From Bacillota bacterium (GTDB taxonomy: Bacteria > Bacillota > Clostridia > Christensenellales > Pumilibacteraceae): a stretch of 33,389 nucleotides of DNA. The position numbers and the translations under genes are program-made. Every line of letters begins with the position of its first letter. The stretch's first letter is position 1. Location: positions 1-33,389 of the forward strand of contig WQVM01000012.1 in NCBI GenBank assembly GCA_009783985.1. Direction: 5' to 3'. The notes beneath the pieces are model-generated. The model did no database searches and was not told the origin of the DNA. It was given only the letters and a program-made list of their open reading frames with translations. Below are positions 1-8,200 of this stretch, in pieces.

Positions 1-39
1 CCTAAAACACTGAAAAGAAGTGTTTTAGGGTCTTTTTTA
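1..39 (+). terminator. Intrinsic terminator of a gene left of the window
   Basis: A perfect 11-bp stem (1-11 with 19-29) with a 7-nt loop is followed by a T-rich tract (31-39). The T tract lies on the plus-strand 3' side, so it would end a rightward transcript that begins before this window. It may also slow the leftward tRNA transcript, but no minus-strand T tract is visible here. Confidence 0.75.
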
Positions 40-51
40 TGGTTTTTTTGT

Positions 52-128
<77 letters not shown>

Positions 129-164
129 TAATGAGCGAAAATATTTCCGCTCAGACACAATACT

Positions 165-240
165 TGGTTGGGGTGACAAGACTCGAACTTGCGACCCCAT
201 GGTCCCAAACCACGTGCGCTACCAAACTGCGCTACACCCC
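165..240 (-). tRNA. tRNA-Pro (anticodon UGG)
   Basis: The reverse complement gives a complete 76-nt tRNA with acceptor GGGGTGT, D-arm AGCGCAGTTTGGTAGCGC, anticodon loop TTTGGGA (UGG), T-arm GTTCGAGTC and an encoded CCA at 165-167. It is the promoter-proximal gene of a two-tRNA leftward unit, 36 nt before the next tRNA. UGG reads most or all Pro codons. Confidence 0.95.
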
Positions 241-277
241 AAAGTATTTATGCCGTCTGTGTCAAAACAGCTTAATT

Positions 278-306
278 ATTATACAATATTACTTTGACCT
301 TGTCAA
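278..306 (-). promoter_or_regulatory. Consensus sigma-A promoter of the tRNA pair
   Basis: On the minus strand there is TTGACA (301-306), a 17-nt spacer and TATAAT (278-283). Both hexamers match consensus perfectly. This fits a strong stable-RNA promoter, and transcription would start near 271, about 30 nt before the tRNA-Pro. Confidence 0.85.
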
Positions 307-335
307 CAAAAATTGACGGTCTTATGGTAATTTTG

Positions 336-365
336 TTGACAAATACATTTTAATTTTTGTATACT
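336..365 (+). promoter_or_regulatory. htpG promoter
   Basis: TTGACA (336-341), an 18-nt spacer and TATACT (360-365) lie 37-66 nt before the htpG start. The predicted transcript has a leader of about 30 nt with AGAGGA at 385-390 as ribosome binding site. No CIRCE-type inverted repeat was seen. Confidence 0.75.
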
Positions 366-401
366 TGTATATATCAGCTATAAAAGAGGATTATTATAAT
401 T

Positions 402-2276
402 ATGAAAAGTTTCAAAACCGAAAGCAAAAGAATGTTAGAGTTGATGGTCAACTCTATTTATACTAACAAAGAGATTTTTTTGCGAGAGCTTATAAGCAAC
501 TCTAGCGATGCGTTGGACAAGCTCCGTTTTTTGTCACTTACGACAGCAGGATTGCCTAGTGAGTACAAAATTGAGTTGACTATCGACAAAAAAACCCGCA
601 CTCTCACAATAAGTGATAACGGTATCGGTATGGATAAAACCGAACTGGAAGAAAATTTAGGCACAATAGCAAAAAGCGGCACTTATGCACTCAAAAAAGA
701 GGAAAGTGACAAAAAGGCTGATGAAAAAGCTACAAAAACCACTGCAAAGAAAGGAAAAGGTAGCAAAACAACTACTACGACAGGACCTGAGGAACTAATC
801 GGGCAATTTGGTGTTGGATTTTATTCGATATTTATGGTGGCAAAAGGTGCTACTGTTGTAAGTCGCAAGTACAATGCCGAAAGTGCGTACAAATGGTCAA
901 GCGATGGTGTGGAGGGTTATACTATTACTGCTGCACAAAAAGATACTTTTGGCACGACCATAACCTTGACACTCAAGGATAAAGATAGTGAATCCGACAA
1001 ATTATTAGACCCTAATCATATAACTTCGCTAGTCAAAAAATACTCCGACTATATCCGCTATCCTGTTGTCTTAGATAGCAAAACTATCAATAGTATGGTG
1101 CCGATTTGGCGTAAAACCAAAGCTGAGGTAAAAAGTGCTGACTATGATGAGTTTTATAAAAGTAATTACCGTGATTTCGCTCCTCCGATAAAAGTTATTA
1201 CAGCCAATATTGAGGGTGCGGTGACATATAAGTTGTTGGCTTTTGTCCCCTCTCAAGCTCCGTTTGACTTCTATACAAAGGAGCATCAAAAAGGACTTGC
1301 CCTATATACCAATTCGGTTTTGATAGTCCAAAAATGTGCCGAGCTACTCCCAGACTACTTTTCTTTTGTCAAAGGTGTTGTTGATAGCGGTGACCTTAGT
1401 CTTAATATTTCGCGTGAGATGCTACAACAAGACAGGCAGCTCAAAGCTATTGCGGATTCTTTGGAGAAAAAACTTCTTAGCGAATTTAAGAAAATGCTAA
1501 CAAGCGAAAGAGAAAAATATGAGCAGTTTTTTGATGTGTTCGGGCTTGCTTTTAAGCACGGCGCATATGATAATTTTGGAGCAAACAAAGCCAAGCTACA
1601 AGATTTGCTTCTATTTAAGTCGTCAAAAGAAGATAAGTATGTGACGCTTTCTGAGTATGTCAGTCGCCTTAGTGATGACCAACAAAACATATATTATGCC
1701 GTAGGAGCTAATTTAGAGGCATCAAAACGCATTCCGCAAGCGATGTCGGTTATAAGTAGAGGCAACGAGGTGCTACTTCTTACTAATCCTGCGGACGAAT
1801 TTCTCGTCAAAACTCTTGGCGAGTATTCGGGCAAAAAGTTTGTTTCGGTGACTAATAGTGATATTTCGCTTCAGTCTGATGAGGACAAGGCAGAAGTTGC
1901 CAAGGCAACCGAAAAAAGTGCTGACTTATTAAGCAAAGTTAAAGAGGAACTCAAGGACAGTGTTAAGGAAGTTGTTTTTTCTAAGAGTATGGGTGGCTTT
2001 GCATCGTGCTTGCGTAACGAGGGTGAGATAAGTATCGAGATGGAAAAGATTTTGGCGTCTATGCCTGGAGCAATGCCCTTTGCTACATCTAAGATTTTGG
2101 AGCTTAATCCTGCCCACCCTCTTATCAATAATTTGACGGCATATATGCAAGATGATTCCTCTGCTTTTACCACACTTTGTAATATCCTTCTTAATCAAGC
2201 CAGAATCCTTGCAGGTGCACCACTAGATAATATGTCAGCCTTTGTTGAGGATATCAATAAATTACTTTGCAAATAA
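402..2276 (+). CDS. htpG: Molecular chaperone HtpG (bacterial Hsp90)
   Basis: This is a 624-residue cytoplasmic ATP-dependent chaperone acting as a homodimer. The GHKL ATPase domain shows the N-box region (RELISNSSDALDKLR, about 28-42), DNGIGM (72-77) and the lid glycine motif GQFGVGFYS (134-142). Middle and C-terminal dimerisation domains follow and the length is normal for HtpG. The ATP lid is unusual: between SGTYAL and EELIGQFG, at residues 98-128, there is a Lys/Thr-rich low-complexity stretch about 20 residues longer than E. coli HtpG has there. The ATG is preceded by AGAGGA at 11 nt and by a good promoter. The gene stands alone, with a repeat element downstream. Confidence 0.97.
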   Translation: MKSFKTESKRMLELMVNSIYTNKEIFLRELISNSSDALDKLRFLSLTTAGLPSEYKIELTIDKKTRTLTISDNGIGMDKTELEENLGTIAKSGTYALKKEESDKKADEKATKTTAKKGKGSKTTTTTGPEELIGQFGVGFYSIFMVAKGATVVSRKYNAESAYKWSSDGVEGYTITAAQKDTFGTTITLTLKDKDSESDKLLDPNHITSLVKKYSDYIRYPVVLDSKTINSMVPIWRKTKAEVKSADYDEFYKSNYRDFAPPIKVITANIEGAVTYKLLAFVPSQAPFDFYTKEHQKGLALYTNSVLIVQKCAELLPDYFSFVKGVVDSGDLSLNISREMLQQDRQLKAIADSLEKKLLSEFKKMLTSEREKYEQFFDVFGLAFKHGAYDNFGANKAKLQDLLLFKSSKEDKYVTLSEYVSRLSDDQQNIYYAVGANLEASKRIPQAMSVISRGNEVLLLTNPADEFLVKTLGEYSGKKFVSVTNSDISLQSDEDKAEVAKATEKSADLLSKVKEELKDSVKEVVFSKSMGGFASCLRNEGEISIEMEKILASMPGAMPFATSKILELNPAHPLINNLTAYMQDDSSAFTTLCNILLNQARILAGAPLDNMSAFVEDINKLLCK

Positions 2277-2335
2277 AAACCTCGCTTTATATAAAAAACT
2301 TTGCTCAAAACACAAATAAAACCTGTCTAGATATC

Positions 2336-2425
2336 GTCATTGCGAGGAGCTTTAGCGACGAAGCAATCCCACGAATAGAACTCTTTACATGGGATTGCTT
2401 CGTCGCTAAAGCTCCTCGCAATGAC
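2336..2425. repeat. Palindromic repeat, family A (GTCATTGCGAGGAG)
   Basis: This is a perfect 36-bp inverted repeat (2336-2371 with 2390-2425) around an 18-nt loop. Each arm begins GTCATTGCGAGGAGC and contains GACGAAGCAATCCCA. The same arms recur at 16341-16465 and 25957-26045, and a decayed half-copy lies near 18790. It is probably a non-autonomous REP/MITE-like element, and as RNA it would fold and could act as a terminator for htpG. Confidence 0.9.
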
Positions 2426-2512
2426 ATCGTGTCTAAGAGAGGTCTCCCTTGCAAAGACAGTGACCGACACAGGTCTTTTCACACTAATTAAATAATCCAT
2501 TGGAAAAACATT

Positions 2513-3097
2513 ATGAATACAAAACAAATAAAATTTTACCAACTATACGAAAAACTCTGCAAATTCGACTATATGAGCGACATTACAATTGTTGCCAAAT
2601 TTTTTGACAATGTTTTGGCTTTAGATTTTGGTTATGCAACCGAGATGTGGGAATATTTTTCGACTGTATACGAATCTGCAATAACCAAAGATACCAAATT
2701 GTCAAAGTTTTTTAGCGATGACTTGCTAAATACTTTTTATAAGGCGGACAGCAAAAAAGCAATCAAACTAATACTCGAAAACGGTGTAATCAGTAGTGCG
2801 ATTTATCAATTCGGCACTCTTGACAGCATTGCTTTTGATTACCTTATTGAGCTACTTGTAACAAGCAAGGTTGAGTATGCCGATTACCTACTCAAATTTG
2901 TTATCAAAAACAACAATCTTGATTTTGGACCTATTTTCAAAAAGGTTGTGACTAAAATGCTTGATGATATAACCGCAAAAACTAAGCAACCGCCAAAAAT
3001 CAATCGCAAAATGGACGCTATGCTTACGGGTTATATTAACAAAATTAAGACTGACGAAAAATCACTCTTAAAACAACGACTACTTGAGCTGAGTTAA
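2513..3097 (+). CDS. Hypothetical protein, helical
   Basis: This encodes 194 residues with no signal peptide or membrane segment that I can see, and I do not recognise a family. The composition (many Lys, Asp, Leu, Phe and Tyr, few Gly and Pro) suggests an all-helical soluble protein. No convincing Shine-Dalgarno precedes the first ATG. A second ATG at 2573 (MSDITIV) is an alternative start. The stop almost abuts the convergent murI stop, with 1 nt between them. Confidence 0.7.
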   Translation: MNTKQIKFYQLYEKLCKFDYMSDITIVAKFFDNVLALDFGYATEMWEYFSTVYESAITKDTKLSKFFSDDLLNTFYKADSKKAIKLILENGVISSAIYQFGTLDSIAFDYLIELLVTSKVEYADYLLKFVIKNNNLDFGPIFKKVVTKMLDDITAKTKQPPKINRKMDAMLTGYINKIKTDEKSLLKQRLLELS

Positions 3098-3098
3098 G

Positions 3099-3785
3099 TT
3101 ATAGCGACAGCACAGTCTTTAGGCGGTTAGCTACCCCTATGTTGCCGTCAAATAATTTGATTTTGTTATTTGTTAGCTCCTCAAAATATGGTCTTAGATA
3201 TATGTAATGAGTGCAACCAAGCACAACCCCACATATATCGGGATACCTATCCAAAATATCTTTGCAGGCACTTCGGAGTATATCGCAGTTTCCAAGATTG
3301 TTTTCGATAAGAGTTGCAAGTCCTGTTTGTGGCGAAACAATAATATTATATCCCTCCGCATTTAGATTATCGCATAATCTGCGGAGGTTTTTTTTTGAGT
3401 AGCCTACTTGCTCCAAGTTTGCACAAGCAGGCGTAACCAATACCAAAATTTTGTTTTGTCCGCATTCCCTCACGGCAGGCATTATGGCAGGCTCTACTCC
3501 TATTATAGGTATGGTATATTTTTTGCGTAGATAGTCAATTGCGACACAAGTGGCAGTATTGCAAGCGACAACAACAGCCTTGCATCCACACGAAACAAGC
3601 CTCATCACACATACATCCGACCGCTTAGTTATGTATTCGGGCGACTTATCCCCATAAGGAGCAAACTCTCTGTCGCTAAGGTATATGTAACTTTGGTTGC
3701 ACGGCAAAATTTCCTGTGCCGTCCTTAGCACAGTAAGCCCCCCAATTCCGCTATCAAAAAAACCTATAGGCGCATTTTTGTCCAC
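3099..3785 (-). CDS. murI: Glutamate racemase
   Basis: MurI interconverts L- and D-glutamate in the cytoplasm, supplying D-Glu for peptidoglycan. The two catalytic cysteines are in VVVACNTAT (Cys75) and VVLGCTHY (Cys191), and the N-terminal IGFFDSGIGGLTV carries the conserved Asp11. At 228 residues it is shorter than the usual 260-270, mainly at the C-terminus and in loops, but the core is intact. The start is GTG, immediately preceded by an in-frame TAG, so no longer reading is possible. The nearby AGGTG overlaps the start codon and is too close to serve as a ribosome binding site. It converges with the hypothetical gene to its left. Confidence 0.93.
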   Translation of the reverse strand: MDKNAPIGFFDSGIGGLTVLRTAQEILPCNQSYIYLSDREFAPYGDKSPEYITKRSDVCVMRLVSCGCKAVVVACNTATCVAIDYLRKKYTIPIIGVEPAIMPAVRECGQNKILVLVTPACANLEQVGYSKKNLRRLCDNLNAEGYNIIVSPQTGLATLIENNLGNCDILRSACKDILDRYPDICGVVLGCTHYIYLRPYFEELTNNKIKLFDGNIGVANRLKTVLSL

Positions 3786-3907
3786 CTAATCAATATATGC
3801 GACAAGTAACACCTATGCGAATATTAAGTCCAACCAAATTGCACCTAATTAGCACTTTAGTCAGTCCCATTAAGTTTGTTGACACCCCATCACTAGACTA
3901 TTTTTGC

Positions 3908-5239
3908 TTAGATACCAAACTGTGATTTATAGGTCCGATAATAATTGACAGAAAAATTCTGTGCTGTACTTATTTCATCATCCCCATAATAAAAAAGTGG
4001 TGTTGATAAAACTAGGTCAACCGCAAATGAAGTTATATTCTTATCGGATAATATTTTCTTAAACTCATTAGAACCTGCGAATAAATAATAACTCTCAATT
4101 TGTCTTTTATATTCTACCACGGCTTGCTTTTCATATCGCCTAATCTCAAATGCCGAAAATCGTTTCTCAAAATATTTAATTTCCACTAAGCGTAAAGTAT
4201 TATTGTTATCTATAAACGCAATATCGATTTCACCTTGTTTGCCACCTATGTTATACTTTTTATTTTTTAATACAACCGTGTATTGCTTTTCAATATTTTC
4301 TTGTACTTTCTTTTCATATGCAAGTGTTAAAATTTCATTTCTTTTTTTGACAACTGCTAATAATTCATTATATCTTCTAAATGAGCTATAAATTTCCAAT
4401 TGACCCCAAAAGAAGTTGAATAGTTTTCTTGAAGTGATAATACTCCCATTTGATAAAAATAAAAATGGTGTTACATATACACTTTCTAATCTTTTTTCAT
4501 AATTAAATGGAATAATTTTATGTTTTTTATGTGAGATCGTTGTATAGCTTTTATTCATCGTATAGGTCGTATAAATGTTTTTACCTGTCATACAATACGC
4601 TTCTAGTCGCTTATCATATGGTGCAACTATATTGTTGTTCAATTTAAGAAAATTCTCTATTATAGAAAAAATTGTTTTTATTGTAATCCATTCACATCCA
4701 AAAAGATTTTTATAATTTTGCTCAAACTTTTTAAATGCAGGGTCAAGTTGGCTACGCAACTTACCAAAATGCATTTCTTCAAATGCTTGTCTATTAGAAT
4801 AATAATTATCTCTAATATCTTGATTGTAAGTTTTTTTATTCACAAACATCTGTTGGTCTACATCAAAATTATAATCGTTTATATTAAAGTCGATATATTC
4901 TTGAATAGGCTCTATATACGACATTATGCTGAGCATATTGTCAAAATCGATGTCTCCACCTTTTCTACTTCTATCTAGTGTGCTATTCAATTCAAGTAAA
5001 ATATGTAGTGCGTTCTCAAACTCATTGTTATCATCACCAACTACTTCAAGCCACATCAAGCATACCAAAATTATCGAGTCGTTATTAAATTGCTTAATAC
5101 AATCAATGTATTTCGAGTATAACGCTTCAATACTACTATTGATTATTTGCGTATCAAAATTTGACTCCTTGATTTTTTTAGACAAAACTTGCAAAGCTTC
5201 AATTTTCATAGCATAAAAAGTTTCTATAATTATATCCAT
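3908..5239 (-). CDS. Uncharacterised protein with C-terminal PD-(D/E)XK nuclease-like domain
   Basis: This is a 443-residue soluble protein. Residues 1-300 are helical and not recognised. Residues 309-357 carry a nuclease-like core: Glu309 in a helix, then GKQGEIDIAFID with Asp339, then LRLVEIKYF with Glu353-x-Lys355. This is the spacing expected of PD-(D/E)XK folds. Basic and aromatic residues follow. The ATG lies 3 nt after the stop of the patatin-like gene and has no Shine-Dalgarno, so translation is probably coupled. A second in-frame ATG occurs 10 codons in. Base composition is clearly more AT-rich than its neighbours, which suggests an acquired gene. A role in defence or DNA repair is possible but not shown. 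Confidence 0.75.
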   Translation of the reverse strand: MDIIIETFYAMKIEALQVLSKKIKESNFDTQIINSSIEALYSKYIDCIKQFNNDSIILVCLMWLEVVGDDNNEFENALHILLELNSTLDRSRKGGDIDFDNMLSIMSYIEPIQEYIDFNINDYNFDVDQQMFVNKKTYNQDIRDNYYSNRQAFEEMHFGKLRSQLDPAFKKFEQNYKNLFGCEWITIKTIFSIIENFLKLNNNIVAPYDKRLEAYCMTGKNIYTTYTMNKSYTTISHKKHKIIPFNYEKRLESVYVTPFLFLSNGSIITSRKLFNFFWGQLEIYSSFRRYNELLAVVKKRNEILTLAYEKKVQENIEKQYTVVLKNKKYNIGGKQGEIDIAFIDNNNTLRLVEIKYFEKRFSAFEIRRYEKQAVVEYKRQIESYYLFAGSNEFKKILSDKNITSFAVDLVLSTPLFYYGDDEISTAQNFSVNYYRTYKSQFGI

Positions 5240-5242
5240 CGT

Positions 5243-6055
5243 TTAATAAATAAGCTTGATTATGTCGTCTATTTTTTCTTTGGCGGCGTGGTAGCCTAAT
5301 TCGCACATTTCTTCGTAACCGTCTTTTTTCGATGCTCTATATCTTGTTAGGTCGGGGTTGATGATTATGTCAGAGTTGACAAGTCCCGAAATTGACGAAT
5401 TAGCCGAGATTATCGCTAAGGTAGCCCGTGCTACATCAAAGGTTTTGAGAGATTTGGTTGCACCGCCTCTTGAGTGGTTAATATCAACTGTTACGACAAC
5501 CTCTGCACCAAGCATTCGGGCAGTATCGGCAGGAATATTATTAAGAAGTCCCCCGTCAACCAAGTGTTTGTCTCCTATGACCACAGGGCGAAATATAACA
5601 GGCACAGCAGAGCTTGCCGACACAACATCACGCACATAACCTGTTTCTAGGATTTCTTGCTGTCCGCTTACCAAGTCCACAGCCATACATACAAGTTTTT
5701 TAGGTAAATCCTCAAGTTTTTTGCCATCACCTATTATACTCTCAACCATTCGTCCGACTTTGCGTGCATCTCCTGCCCACCATAAAGGTCCTGAATGAAT
5801 ATCCTTGACACGCAAAATATGTGCATGGTCCAGCATTACTCTACTACTAATACCTGCACAATATAATGCTCCGACAACACTGCCGACACTTGTACCTGCA
5901 ACAAAATCAAAGTCAATCCCAGCTTCTTCAAAGGCTCTAATCGCTCCGATATGTGCAAATCCACGAGTGCCTCCGCCACCTAAACAAAGTGCGGCTTTTA
6001 CCTTAGGTTTGCGTATTTTTTCGGCTCTTGCTTTTCCAAAAAAAGGTATTTTCAT
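5243..6055 (-). CDS. Patatin-like phospholipase family protein (RssA/YlbK-like)
   Basis: This 270-residue protein is a predicted serine acyl hydrolase with a Ser-Asp dyad. It shows the oxyanion motif LGGGGTRG (25-32), the nucleophile elbow GTSVGS (Ser56) and the DGG motif (Asp167) before LLNNIPA. Length and motif spacing fit the small cytoplasmic bacterial patatins. The substrate is unknown and is probably phospholipids or acyl esters. A TATAAT box ends 8 nt before the ATG and no Shine-Dalgarno is present. The next gene (PD-(D/E)XK-like) starts 3 nt after the stop, in the same frame, so the two form a transcription unit. Confidence 0.9.
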   Translation of the reverse strand: MKIPFFGKARAEKIRKPKVKAALCLGGGGTRGFAHIGAIRAFEEAGIDFDFVAGTSVGSVVGALYCAGISSRVMLDHAHILRVKDIHSGPLWWAGDARKVGRMVESIIGDGKKLEDLPKKLVCMAVDLVSGQQEILETGYVRDVVSASSAVPVIFRPVVIGDKHLVDGGLLNNIPADTARMLGAEVVVTVDINHSRGGATKSLKTFDVARATLAIISANSSISGLVNSDIIINPDLTRYRASKKDGYEEMCELGYHAAKEKIDDIIKLIY

Positions 6056-6063
6056 AATTATGA

Positions 6064-6069
6064 ATTATA
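6064..6069 (-). promoter_or_regulatory. -10 box of the patatin gene, near-leaderless
   Basis: TATAAT on the minus strand lies 8 nt before the ATG at 6055. The -35 region is weak. A start point 6-7 nt downstream would leave only 0-2 nt of 5' UTR. Confidence 0.5.
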
Positions 6070-6110
6070 AGTTGTTTTTGGGGGAAAGTTGATATTATGC
6101 TGTGTTGCCA

Positions 6111-6184
6111 TTTGTAGGGGCGGGCATCGACCGCCCCTACAAAAAATGACAATTATTATTCGGGACGCCGAGGACGGCGTCCCC
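6111..6184. repeat. Two short hairpin repeats, family B (TAGGGGCGGG)
   Basis: Positions 6111-6143 form a perfect 13-bp stem (TTTGTAGGGGCGG with its complement) around GCATCGA. Positions 6162-6183 form a 9-bp stem (GGGACGCCG with its complement) around AGGA. Both are GC-rich in an AT-rich background. Related sequences occur at 16222, 17083, 23398 and 28743. Confidence 0.85.
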
Positions 6185-6247
6185 TACATTTAATACATCA
6201 CTCAGGTCATACTGAAATACGATGTCCTATGGTTGACCTTATTACTT

Positions 6248-6760
6248 TTACTCCTTATCAATGACCTCAATCAATTTTACCCTATCACCTCTCCTTTGAT
6301 ACACCTCAATGCGGCTACTGTATTCACAAATAAAAAGATTGGGGTCTTTTCGAGATGCAAATAACATAGGTTTTTCGTCAGGGATGTCAAGGTATTTGTT
6401 CAAAATATTCATAGGTCTATGCGGAGGCGGAGCAGAAACAGGTTGAGGTGCAGGTTTTTCGAGAGTTATATGCTCCTCTAGAATATATCTTTTTGGCGGT
6501 GGTTCTATTTTTTTTGTGGTGCGTGACTTGTGCATTGCGGTTGCTAACAACAGCAATATTGATATAACTAACGAAAGTCCGATACCGGCAAAAAACACTC
6601 CGCTGTAGTCAACAGGATTGCGTCTGCCTAATGCACAAAACATAACAAAGCCTACAGCAAAAGCAGCAGGCACCCAAAGATGGAATTTTAGGAGTACCCA
6701 CGCCGTTACTTCGGCGACAAATGTCAACAGACTTTTTATAAGTTTTACTAATCCAAACAT
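6248..6760 (-). CDS. Small membrane protein, unknown function
   Basis: This encodes 170 residues. Two hydrophobic segments (about 24-44 and 53-78) flank GRRNPVDYSG and are followed by a basic stretch (KSRTTKK) and a Pro-rich linker (KPAPQPVSAPPPH). A soluble tail of about 50 residues ends in IEVYQRRGDRVKLIEVIDKE. The N-terminus is also hydrophobic (LVKLIKSLLTFVAEV). By the positive-inside rule the tail is probably cytoplasmic. I do not recognise the family. The start codon abuts a family F repeat and has no visible Shine-Dalgarno. Confidence 0.75.
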   Translation of the reverse strand: MFGLVKLIKSLLTFVAEVTAWVLLKFHLWVPAAFAVGFVMFCALGRRNPVDYSGVFFAGIGLSLVISILLLLATAMHKSRTTKKIEPPPKRYILEEHITLEKPAPQPVSAPPPHRPMNILNKYLDIPDEKPMLFASRKDPNLFICEYSSRIEVYQRRGDRVKLIEVIDKE

Positions 6761-6764
6761 TACT

Positions 6765-6848
6765 CAATGCTCAATGCTCAATGCTCAGTGTTCAATTAGT
6801 AATACTCAATCCAATCATTGAGCATTGAGAACTGAGCATTGAGCATTG
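6765..6848. repeat. Direct and inverted AATGCTCA repeat, family F
   Basis: Four tandem or near-tandem copies of the 8-mer TCAATGCT/AATGCTCA at 6765-6790 face inverted copies (ATTGAGCATTGAG) at 6817-6848. Together they form an imperfect stem across an AT-rich loop. The element fills the whole gap between serS and the membrane-protein gene, so it may end serS transcription. It also abuts the start codon of the membrane-protein gene. Confidence 0.8.
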
Positions 6849-8123
6849 CTATACAAACTTATCTCCAAAATAGCTTTTTAGCACCTTAGGCACAGCTACG
6901 CTTCCGTCTTTTTGCTGATAGTTTTCGATAATTGCGGCTACTGTACGACCTAATGCCAGTCCGCTACCGTTGAGAGTATGAACAAAGTTATTTTTGCCCT
7001 CTGCATTGCGGTAACGAATATTTGCTCGTCTTGCTTGAAAATCGCCAAAATTACTGCACGAGCTTATCTCTACATACTTACCGTAACTTGGCATCCAAAC
7101 TTCTATGTCGTAGGTTTTTTGACTTGCAAAACCCATATCTCCGGTACAAAGCAAAACAACTCTGTAAGGCAACTCCAAAAGTTGCAATATTTTTTCGGCA
7201 TCGCCAGTCAATTGCTCTAATAATGCAGAACTACTTTCAGGAGTGGCAAACTTAACTAGCTCTACCTTATTAAATTGATGTTGCCGTATCAGTCCTCTTG
7301 TATCACGACCTGCAGAGCCTGCCTCTGCCCTAAAGCACGGAGTATATGCAGTATAACTAATCGGGAGCGTATCAGCTTTGATTATTTCGTCACGATGAAT
7401 ATTAGTCACAGGAACTTCGGCAGTCGGGGCTAAAAAGTATCCGTTATTAGCCACCAAAAAAGCGTCTTCTTCAAACTTTGGCAGTTGTCCCGTACCCGTC
7501 ATACTGTCACGATTTATCATAAATGGCGGCAAGACTTCTGTATAGCCTGCTTTGCCGTGAGTATCTAACATAAGATTGATAAGCGCCCGCTCTAATTTTG
7601 CACCCCAACCTTTGTATACAGTAAACCTAGCCCCCGCCACCTTTGCACCTGTAGCAAAATCTAATACACCTGCTTTTTCGCCTATTTCCCAATGAGCTTT
7701 CGGCTCAAAATCAAATTTTGGGAGCTTGCCTTTTTTGCGGATTTCTTTATTAACGGTTTCGTCCTTACCTATCGGCACGCTTTCGTGCGGAATATTAGGT
7801 ATAGACAGCAAAAAATCCTTGAGTTTTGTTTCAATCTCGCTTAACTTGCCGTCCAAGTCTTTTAGCTTATCACCTTCACGCTTAACCTCGTCCTTTAGCT
7901 TGTCCGCCTCGGCTTTGTCTTTTGCTTCCTTAGAGCGCATTAGCTGTGCTATTTTTGCACTTGCTTGATTACGCCGTGCTTTGAGAGCTTCGACCTCTTG
8001 CAAGAGTTCTTTTCTTTTATTGTCCAAAACAACCGCCCCGTCAATATTATAATCGCCGTTACGGGTCGCAAGTCTCTTATTAGCCTCTTTGGTATTTTGT
8101 GCCAAGTATTTAATATCTAACAT
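6849..8123 (-). CDS. serS: Seryl-tRNA synthetase
   Basis: This 424-residue class II aminoacyl-tRNA synthetase charges tRNA-Ser (and tRNA-Sec where present). The N-terminal antiparallel coiled coil spans about residues 28-105 and is rich in Lys, Glu and Ala. Motif 2 is seen in [20 protein letters not shown] and motif 3 in [17 protein letters not shown]. Full length, ending with a TAG stop. There is no T-box: the ATG lies 6 nt after the -10 box of a perfect consensus promoter, which predicts a leaderless mRNA. It is divergent from the ProB-like kinase gene. Confidence 0.97.
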   Translation of the reverse strand: MLDIKYLAQNTKEANKRLATRNGDYNIDGAVVLDNKRKELLQEVEALKARRNQASAKIAQLMRSKEAKDKAEADKLKDEVKREGDKLKDLDGKLSEIETKLKDFLLSIPNIPHESVPIGKDETVNKEIRKKGKLPKFDFEPKAHWEIGEKAGVLDFATGAKVAGARFTVYKGWGAKLERALINLMLDTHGKAGYTEVLPPFMINRDSMTGTGQLPKFEEDAFLVANNGYFLAPTAEVPVTNIHRDEIIKADTLPISYTAYTPCFRAEAGSAGRDTRGLIRQHQFNKVELVKFATPESSSALLEQLTGDAEKILQLLELPYRVVLLCTGDMGFASQKTYDIEVWMPSYGKYVEISSCSNFGDFQARRANIRYRNAEGKNNFVHTLNGSGLALGRTVAAIIENYQQKDGSVAVPKVLKSYFGDKFV

Positions 8124-8129
8124 TCCAAC

Positions 8130-8158
8130 ATTATAACATAAATCCGTTTCACTGTCAA
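8130..8158 (-). promoter_or_regulatory. Perfect consensus promoter of serS, leaderless
   Basis: On the minus strand TTGACA (8153-8158), 17 nt and TATAAT (8130-8135) are followed by 6 nt and the ATG at 8123. The expected start point coincides with the A of the ATG. Confidence 0.85.
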
Positions 8159-8165
8159 ATACTAG

Positions 8166-8194
8166 TTGCTTTTTTTTAATTTTAGTATTATAAT
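8166..8194 (+). promoter_or_regulatory. Promoter of the ProB-like gene, leaderless
   Basis: TTGCTT (8166-8171), a 17-nt spacer and TATAAT (8189-8194) lie directly before the ATG at 8201, leaving 6 nt. It is back to back with the serS promoter, 7 nt between the two -35 boxes. Confidence 0.75.
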
Positions 8195-8200
8195 ATTATT

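Noticed and set aside
131-316. Small open frame across the tRNA-Pro gene
   Set aside because: It translates the antisense of a well-folded tRNA; no ribosome binding site.
2267-2542. Open frames on both strands across 2336-2425
   Set aside because: They arise from the perfect family A palindrome, which reads open on both strands.
6765-6848. CRISPR-like array
   Set aside because: The 8-mer copies are tandem and inverted without spacers of regular length, and no cas genes are present.
8124-8200. T-box leader for serS
   Set aside because: The gap is only 77 nt and is filled by two promoters; no specifier loop or T-box sequence is possible.
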